The notes under the pieces: model-generated | Database searches by the model: none | The model's input: the letters and a program-made list of their open reading frames with translations, nothing else | Told to the model about the DNA's origin: nothing | DNA from: Adiantum capillus-veneris | Lineage: Eukaryota; Streptophyta; Polypodiopsida; Polypodiales; Pteridaceae | Assembly (NCBI GenBank): GCA_014529385.2 | Contig: CM043958.1 | Location: forward strand, 121,178,817 to 121,242,816 | Length of the DNA: 64,000 bases | Reading direction: 5' to 3' | In this document: in pieces, positions 55,770-64,000 of the stretch | Layout: every line of letters begins with the position of its first letter | Position numbering within the stretch: the stretch's first letter is position 1 | Program-made: the position numbers and the translations under genes

Positions 55770-56723
55770 CTATTTATATATGCCTAGAGCTTGCTCAATA
55801 GGGTCGAGCCTTCGACTCTCATAGCCTATGGCGTGCCCTTCTTGGAGCAAAACAGCTCCAAGACAGTCACCACAAGCATCACATTGGACCTCGGATGGTT
55901 TTGAGAGATCCCGTAGTGTAAGCACAGGTTGAGAGATAATCTTTTCTTTAAGCTTTTCGAAAGCATTGTTCTCCTTAGCAGACCATGTATACCTAACTCT
56001 TTTCTTTGTTAGGTCATGTAATGGTCCCGCAATTTGTGAGAAATTTTCTATGAAGCGTCTATAGTATGCACACATACCTATAAAGCTTCTTAGTTCATGA
56101 AGATTCCTTGGTTTAGGCCATCCTTTTATTACCTCTAACTTTGATGGATCCATTTGGATGCCATCTTGAGAGATAATGTGACCTAAATACTGAATCTCTT
56201 GCAAGAAAAATTCACTTTTCTTTCGATTAACATAAAGTTTATTCTCTCTCAAAACTTGAAATATTACCTGGAGGTGTTGCTTGTGTTCGTCTAATGAATT
56301 AGAGTAGATGATAATATCATCAAAGAACACTCCAGTGAAGGTTCGATGAGGCCTGAACAGCTTCTCCATCAAGCGGTTGAATGTGGCTGGTGCATTGGTC
56401 AAGCCAAAAGGCATGACAATGTATTCGTAAAGACCAAATGTGGTGCGAAATGCGGTCTTTACAATGTCTTGATCAACTATTTGATGATAGCCACTTTTTA
56501 GGTCAATCCTACTGAAGTAGGTCGATCCTTGTAGCTTATCAAATAGGTCTTCTACCCGTGGAACGGGAAACCTATTCTTGATAGTGATCCTATTTAGTGC
56601 TCTATAGTCGACACACATACGATATGTGCCGTCTTTCTTTTGCACTAATAGCACAGGTGAGCAAAATGGAGATGAGCTAGGCCTAACCATGCCCTTCTCA
56701 ACTAACTCATGCACTTGCCGCAT
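55770..56723 (-). CDS. Reverse transcriptase of element 3
   Basis: 317 codons, uninterrupted. YRMCVDYRALNRITIKNRFPVP, YFSRIDLKSGYHQ, FGLTNAPATFNRLM, the catalytic VFFDDIIIYS box, YLGHIIS and FIGMCAYYRRFI. Its end enters RNase H with SEVQCDACGDCLGAVLLQEGH. Compared with element 4, the RT lacks two residues after GYHQI. A frameshift near 56800 breaks the link with the upstream protease frame. Confidence 0.92.
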   Translation of the reverse strand: MRQVHELVEKGMVRPSSSPFCSPVLLVQKKDGTYRMCVDYRALNRITIKNRFPVPRVEDLFDKLQGSTYFSRIDLKSGYHQIVDQDIVKTAFRTTFGLYEYIVMPFGLTNAPATFNRLMEKLFRPHRTFTGVFFDDIIIYSNSLDEHKQHLQVIFQVLRENKLYVNRKKSEFFLQEIQYLGHIISQDGIQMDPSKLEVIKGWPKPRNLHELRSFIGMCAYYRRFIENFSQIAGPLHDLTKKRVRYTWSAKENNAFEKLKEKIISQPVLTLRDLSKPSEVQCDACGDCLGAVLLQEGHAIGYESRRLDPIEQALGIYK

Positions 56724-56782
56724 AATCTCCTCTTGTTGAGCTTGAGAAACTCTATAAGGAGGTTTGTTAGGCGGTGAACTTC

Positions 56783-58003
56783 CTAGAAGAAGTTCAATTG
56801 CATGGTCATCATTAGCTCGTTAGGAGGTAACTCACAAGGGATGTCGTCAATAGAAACATCTTGAAACCCCTTGAGAAAATTGGATAACTCTAATTCCTTT
56901 TGGTTGCTTTTATTTTCTTTTGCTAAAGCATTAGGTTCATTTTGAGAATCTTTAATAAAAATCATATACACGGAAATAGAGCTCTTTATTGACTTGTTTA
57001 AAGCTGGTGTATGTACAATGGGAATAGTGTTACCCATTTCCTTAGCATCTATATACATGTCTTTTTCCCTGAACTTAAAGGAGATTCTCCTTTCAAGAAA
57101 TTTAACATTGGCAGCCAGGTAGTCAAACCATGGTGCCCCTAGGACTACATCCTCATGCTTGAGAGGAGAGATAAAGAAGTCCTCTTTGTCCACATTGCTT
57201 TGAACATGAAGCCTCAATTTCCCGATTAATGGAGTGACTGAAGCTTCTTGCTCCTTGAAAGCATTGTCTGCAGATAGGACATCTCCCATCTCGTAGGCTT
57301 GTATGCCTAGCTTGGTGGCCAACTCTACAGATATAAAATTGTGAGTAGAACCAGGGTCAAAGAGAATAAAAGCATCATGTTCTCTTACCTTTCCCCAAGC
57401 ATGGCATAGAGGAGATCCTTTGTGATGAGTTTGGTGAGTCTCCTCCTCTTGGATTTCAACCAAGGAAGCTCTAGGAGGATCTTGGCGGTTGTTCTTTTGG
57501 GGACAAGCACGGTACGCATGCCCTTGTTTGCTGCACTTGAAACATCGGTTATCCTTACGATAATGCTCAGGCTCTTCAGGAGAGATTTTGTTTTTACCTT
57601 TGTAAACTCCCTTCTCTTTAGCTTTGTTGGAGTTGCCCTTAGGAGACTTTTGGACATTGTCCTTCCCATTAGGCTCGTTGGAACCCTTGTTTTCCGTGGG
57701 CTTATTATTTCTTTTAGCCCCCATGTGGAAATTGATTCGAGAGGCCACCATAGTATGGTGTATTACCGTCGATATGGTACGTGGCCTTTGGGAGTTGACA
57801 TACTCCGCCATTTCTTCGATTAAGCCCGCACAAAATTGTTGCTTTTGCTCTCCAAAATCCAACTTTTTGATGACAGTGGCTTTGAGTTGTAAGTCCCAAA
57901 ACTTGTCTACATATTTGTGGATGGATTCATAGGGAGAGAGCTTTAAGCTTCGCCATTCGGTGAGTACTTTGTCTTTGGCATCGGTGGCCAAAAACTGCTT
58001 CAT
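56783..58003 (-). CDS. Capsid C-terminal part, zinc knuckle and protease of element 3
   Basis: 406 codons: capsid sequence (KLSPYESIHKYVDKFWDLQLKA), the CCHC knuckle CFKCSKQGHAYRACP, the protease motif HDAFILFDPGSTHNFISVELATKLG, and the VVLGAPWFDYL second-lobe block. It then runs through a linker to MQLNFF, where the frame shifts away from RT. An in-frame TGA near 58050 separates it from gag upstream. Gag-Pol here is a single-frame design interrupted by lesions. Confidence 0.9.
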   Translation of the reverse strand: MKQFLATDAKDKVLTEWRSLKLSPYESIHKYVDKFWDLQLKATVIKKLDFGEQKQQFCAGLIEEMAEYVNSQRPRTISTVIHHTMVASRINFHMGAKRNNKPTENKGSNEPNGKDNVQKSPKGNSNKAKEKGVYKGKNKISPEEPEHYRKDNRCFKCSKQGHAYRACPQKNNRQDPPRASLVEIQEEETHQTHHKGSPLCHAWGKVREHDAFILFDPGSTHNFISVELATKLGIQAYEMGDVLSADNAFKEQEASVTPLIGKLRLHVQSNVDKEDFFISPLKHEDVVLGAPWFDYLAANVKFLERRISFKFREKDMYIDAKEMGNTIPIVHTPALNKSIKSSISVYMIFIKDSQNEPNALAKENKSNQKELELSNFLKGFQDVSIDDIPCELPPNELMMTMQLNFF

Positions 58004-58051
58004 AATGGAAGCTCTTAAAGCTCTCCATGTTCGTGGAGCTTCACCGTTGGC

Positions 58052-58988
58052 TCATAGGCTAGACCACCATTGCCTGGCAAACTTTTGAAAGTGCATAGCT
58101 ACATGGCGTAGCTTAGAGGAGTCCGTGAAGCCCTCATCTCCAAACGCTGCATCGAACTGTTGGATAAAGGCCAAGACTTTGTCCGTAGCACCAAAGGTGC
58201 CATCATAGGTAAGGAAAGAGATGCTCTTCCCTCCCTCTTTGAACTTCTTCAGCTTGGATGACCTCTTCCATGCGGCATAGGATTTCCTATGGCCTCTTCT
58301 TTTTGATGGTTCAAAGGTTGCACCATCACTTTCTTCAAAAGGTGAAGAATTTGAAGAAGGTGGAGAAGAGGGTGACCTCTTTCTCGCCTTTTTCTTGTCT
58401 TGATCTTCGTCCTCTTCACCATCACTTTCATAAGAGGAAGAGGATGAAGAAGATGGAGAAGAGGGTGTCCTCTTTCTCGCCTTTTTCTTCTCTTGATTTT
58501 TATCATTCCTCTTTGAATTATGGTGTGGAGAAGAGTGTGATGGTCTTCTCCGCTTTGGTGGTGATGGAGAGCGTTTAGCCCTCTGTCTTCGTGGAGCCAT
58601 CTCCGTCGAGGTGGCGGGAGACTCACTTCTTTCTCGTTCCTTCAGTGGAGGCTCTTGAGTTCTCCTTTGGAAAGGAGATGCATCATCAAGAAATAAATTC
58701 TTGAGCCCTTCATATGGATTCTCTTCTTCTTCCCGAATCGGAGAGAGACCTCTTTTGGGAGTCTCACAAGGAGGCTTCCTAGGTATTCTCTCGTCATGGT
58801 GATGAGCTTGGAGAATCCCGTGAGCACGGAGCTGCTGTTGCACTTCACTTTGGAGAGATGGATTGCCCATGGCTTTGAAGCCTAGAAACAAGATAGTTAA
58901 CAAGCATCGGAGCATCATTAGTAGCTTGCTCATTAGCAAAATCAAAGTTATCAACATTAATTTCACTCTCTTTACTATTGTCAGCCAT
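58052..58988 (-). pseudogene. Gag N-terminal part of element 3
   Basis: The likely start is the ATG at 58988 (MADNSKESEINVDNFDF), in another frame from the long open stretch. A one-base excess in an A-run near 58882 shifts the frame, after which MGNPSLQSEVQQQLRAHG leads into an SR/K/E-rich disordered tract (DKKKARKRSPSSPPSSNSS-like repeats) and FIQQFDAAFGDEGFTD with FARQWWSSL at the end. An in-frame TGA follows. Confidence 0.82.
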
Positions 58989-59387
58989 TCTAACAACTTT
59001 TAGGTGTAAACTTTTTGCGTGTACTTTGGCACTTCAAGCCCTAGTTGCTACTCCTCTTTACCCCTTTAGAAAAAGCACTCAAGCTACTGTACCCGTGGCT
59101 CGAATACCATTAATTTCAAGAAATAGAAGAGAGGGTCTTTCAACACCAAAACAGCACCGGCTCCTGTCAAGCTTCTAATAGCTCAATAGTGGTTAAGCCG
59201 TAGGCAAGCCCCGTAGGACTCCACTATTAAGACCATAGCTCTCGACGTTGATGCCCCGTTAACTGCACGAAGGCAGGCACACTGCAAGGCTGAAAAATCC
59301 CTATTCTACTTAATCAGAGGCAATTAATAATACCAACCATTTATAGCTAGCTTGAGGACCTCCCTTCTTGAGCAAGAAAAGAGAAAC
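58989..59387 (-). other. Leader of element 3, non-coding
   Basis: About 400 bp between PBS and gag ATG. I see no ORF and no palindrome array, unlike elements 1 and 2. Confidence 0.7.
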
Positions 59388-59405
59388 CTTGTGCTTTGAT
59401 ACCAA
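59388..59405 (-). other. Primer-binding site of element 3
   Basis: Minus strand TTGGTATCAAAGCACAAG next to the LTR end TTACA; the initiator-Met type. Confidence 0.85.
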
Positions 59406-61104
<1,699 letters not shown>

Positions 61105-61139
61105 AGGGGTTTGTGCTAGTAGCTAGTAAGTAGCAAGTA

Positions 61140-61364
61140 GAGCTCATGTGGTGCCCATCCCAATGCCCATGGGATGTTTGAACCTTGTCGTCATGCACAA
61201 GGCATCATAAGAAGTTGTTCCGTGGCCTCATGTGCCACGAAGCAACTTATGACAGTTTGATCGATTCAAACTGTCAAAAGTCACTCCGTGGCACACGGGA
61301 CCATAAAACAGCTCCTTATGTCACCATGTGCATGGCAACGGGGTTCAAATAGCCTGTGAGGCTC
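61140..61364. repeat. Intact foldback (MITE-like) element
   Basis: A 225-bp inverted repeat. Outer ends AGCTCATGTGG and CCTGTGAGGCTC; the centre is GACAGTTTGA, TCGA, TTCAAACTGTC. Both arms carry CATGTGCCACG / CGTGGCACACG. A split copy surrounds element 2. Confidence 0.82.
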
Positions 61365-63379
61365 ACCTATGGCAAGAGAAAATCATGTTAGTGTGAAAAT
61401 GACTTTTGACACACATGGATTAAGACAAAACTTCACTCAAGCTGATAACTTTGTTAATTTCAGAGATGCATTGAGATGTGCAATGCACGTGGCTAAGATA
61501 GCATTTTTACAAGCTCATTGAAGGATCTTGACCTAGGCTCCTTAAAGATGGTTTTTCACCAATATGTGATACAATATCTTCTTTACTTGTTACTCTTTGC
61601 CCAAGTTGCCCAAGGCAAAGGCCACACCTATGGCAAGAGAAAATCATGTTAGTGTGAAAATGACTTTTGACACACATGGATTAAGACAAAACTTCACTCA
61701 AGCTGATAACTTTGTTAATTTCAGAGATGCATTGAGATGTGCAATGCACGTGGCTAAGATAGCATTTTTACAAGCTCATTGAAGGATCTTGACCTAGGCT
61801 CCTTAAAGATGGTTTTTCACCAATATGTGATACAATATCTTCTTTACTTGTTACTCTTTGCCCAAGTTTCCCAAGGCAAAGGCCACACCTATGGCAAGAG
61901 AAAATCATGTTAGTGTGAAAATGACTTCTGACACACATGGATTGAGAAAAAACTTCACTCAAGCTGATAACTTTGTTAATTTCAGAGATGCATTGAGATG
62001 TGCAATGCACGTGGCTAAGATAGCATTTTTACAAGCTCATTGAAGGATCTTGACCTAGGCTCCTTAAAGATGGTTTTTCACCAATATGTGATACAATATC
62101 TTCTTTACTTGTTACTCTTTGCCCAAGGCAAAGGCCGCACCTATGGCAAGAGAAAATCATGTTAGTATGAAAATGACTTTTGACACACATGGATTAAGAC
62201 AAAACTTGTTAATTTCAGAGATACATTGAGATGTGCAATGCGCGTGGCTAAGATAGCATTTTTACAAGCTCATTGAAGGATCTTGACCTAGGCTCCTTAA
62301 AGATGGTTTTTCACCAATATGTGATACAATATCTTCTTTACTTGTTACTCTTTGCCCAAGGCAAAGGCCGCACCTATGGCAAGAGAAAATCATGTTAGTG
62401 TGAAAATGACTTTTGACACACATGGATTAAGACAAAACTTCACTCAAGCTGATAACTTTGTTAATTTCAGAGATACATTGAGATGTGCAATGCATGTGGC
62501 TAAGATAGCATTTTTACAAGCTCATTGAAGGATCTTGACCTAGGCTCCTTAAAGATGGTTTTTCACCAATATGTGATACAATATCTTCTTTACTTGTTAC
62601 TCTTTGCCCAAGGCAAAGGCCGCACCTATGGCAAGAGAAAATCATGTTAGTGTGAAAATGACTTTTGACACACATGGATTAAGACAAAACTTCACTCAAG
62701 CTGATAACTTTGTTAATTTCAGAGATACATTGAGATGTGCAATGCACGTGGCTAAGATAGCATTTTTACAAGCTCATTGAAGGATCTTGACCTAGGCTCC
62801 TTAAAGATGGTTTTTCACCAATATGTGATACAATATCTTCTTTACTTGTTACTCTTTGCCCAAGGCAAAGGCCGCACCTATGGCAAGAGAAAATCATGTT
62901 AGTGTGAAAATGACTTTTGACACACATGGATTAAGACAAAACTTCACTCAAGCTGATAACTTTGTTAATTTCAAAGATACATTGAGATGTGCAATGCATG
63001 TGGCTAAGATAGCATTTTTACAAGCTCATTGAAGGATCTTGACCTAGGCTCCTTAAAGATGGTTTTTCACCAATATGTGATACAATATCTTCTTTACTTG
63101 TTACTCTTTGCCCAAGGCAAAGGCCGCACCTATGGCAAGAGAAAATCATGTTAGTGTGAAAATGACTTTTGACACACATGGATTAAGACAAAACTTCACT
63201 CAAGCTGATAACTTTGTTAATTTCAAAGATACATTGAGATGTGCAATGCACGTGGCTAAGATAGCATTTTTACAAGCTCATTGAAGGATCTTGACCTAGG
63301 CTCCTTAAAGATGGTTTTTCACCAATATGTGATACAATATCTTCTTTACTTGTTACTCTTTGCCCAAGGCAAAGGCCGC
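61364..63379. repeat. Satellite array, eight units of 233-261 bp
   Basis: Unit starts (CACCTATGGCAAG) at 61364, 61625, 61886, 62138, 62371, 62623, 62875 and 63127. The first two units are 261 bp, the rest 252 bp except one of 233 bp, which has a 19-bp deletion (CACTCAAGCTGATAACTTT). Units are nearly identical, so the array is young or homogenised. Some units hold a 61-codon frame, others do not. Confidence 0.95.
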
Positions 63380-63385
63380 AATACC

Positions 63386-64000
63386 CTAAAAGGTTTTGGG
63401 CCCCTTTCTCATTAAAACTATGGAATTTAGAAGAATACATTTGTGGGCATTTAGGGCGATAGGAAACTCTACCAAAATAGAGCTTAGCACTCTATACTTG
63501 TACATCTCCACTGATGCATAGTCCGTATACTCGTTGCGGATGACCCAAACCATCTCTTCATTGAAGCTTGGGAGATAATGCCATAGGGCTACGTCCTTTG
63601 AGTCACCCTCCATGCGAGATCCACCTTTTTGTTGGGCAAACTGATCCATCTCTAAAGAGGACTGCAAGGAAATGATGTTGGATTATGATTCTAAGAAACA
63701 ACAATAATAATTGAGAAGAATGAACTACTTACTAGTGCCGCATTATCTTGCTCACAAAGGTTCTTGTTAGTTATGTCAATTGTGCCAAGATTAGTGCACT
63801 CCAAGAACATGAGACATTTGTGGGGAGTGAAGCTACTCTCCAACACACTCTTGTAGAATTTTTCTCCTCATCAATGGTTTGTAGAGCTTCCACCACAAGG
63901 GAATCCATGGAATTTTGTCCCTCTGGCAAGGCAAGCATGTTGATGAGGGGAGCAGAGGAGTAGTCCACTTGGAACTTGGTCATCTAGCTCGGGTTCTCTG
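63386..64000 (-). pseudogene. Two exon-like pieces of an unrecognised gene
   Basis: On the minus strand an exon ending ...NKNLCEQDNAAL with donor GTAAGT at about 63733 and a second exon starting SSLEMDQFAQQKGG after CCTTGCAG at about 63664 join in phase 0. The second continues with ALWHYLPSFNEEMVWVIRNEYTDYASVEMYKYRVLSS (read in two parts) and a stop at 63386. The first runs off the right edge (TKFQVDYSSAPLINM...) and contains a one-base excess in an A-run near 63860 that shifts the frame. I do not recognise the family. It may be a host gene fragment or part of another mobile element. Confidence 0.45.

Noticed and set aside
61597-62043. Repeated 61-codon frames MPKLPKAKATPM...
   Set aside because: They follow the satellite period and are open only in some units, so selection on a protein is not indicated.

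Overview
This window reads as nuclear DNA of a land plant with a large, repeat-rich genome. The evidence is nested Ty3/gypsy LTR retrotransposons with plant-type primer-binding sites, a Ty1/copia remnant, GT-AG introns, long (GT)n microsatellites, and the near absence of ordinary host genes. A fern or other seed-free vascular plant is my guess, not a conclusion. Almost everything here is mobile-element sequence, and nearly every element is decayed.

Layout. 1-8404: minus-strand Ty3 element (element 1), cut by the left edge, with gag-pro, part of RT, a long leader with repeated palindromes, a tRNA-Asp-type PBS and one LTR. 8405-10395: no genes; ends in a large (GT)n(GA)n tract. 10396-17233: decayed minus-strand Ty3 chromovirus (element 4). 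18364-19674: small TIR element with TTAA target site, sitting in a copia remnant. 20198-20712: broken, CENH3-like histone H3 fragment. 21076-51070: very large plus-strand Ty3 element (element 2) with both LTRs, PBS, gag, pro, RT, integrase, a second retropepsin-like ORF and a long extra ORF region in the env position. 51237-61104: complete minus-strand chromovirus (element 3) with two LTRs and a 5-bp TSD. 61140-61364: foldback repeat. 61364-63379: eight-unit satellite of about 252 bp. 63386-64000: two exon-like pieces of an unrecognised gene.

The main discovery is inside element 2. Its protease/RT linker is interrupted by an 11,218-bp DNA transposon (27943-39160), flanked by the 8-bp duplication AGCCTATA and by degenerate terminal inverted repeats that share registered CGAGC and CTGAGCAAA blocks. 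Removing the insert and one TSD copy gives a continuous reading frame that matches the paralogous element 1, so the ends are set to the base. The transposon carries two divergent genes: a DDE-type transposase with a zinc cluster and a C-terminal SWIM zinc finger (minus strand), and an 11-exon gene (plus strand) that joins an AT-hook-like stretch, a ParB/sulfiredoxin-like domain and a beta-class DNA N4-cytosine/N6-adenine methyltransferase. Their shared intergenic region holds six copies of a palindrome, one of them perfect over 48 bp. I know of no described plant DNA transposon that carries a ParB-methyltransferase. Both genes here have frame lesions (short tandem duplications and small indels), so this copy is a fossil; intact relatives should be looked for.

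A second theme is arrays of perfect or near-perfect 22-bp palindromes, unrelated in sequence, in the non-coding parts of elements 1 and 2. In element 2 they recur at a strict 284-294 bp spacing, both in the 5' leader and downstream of pol.
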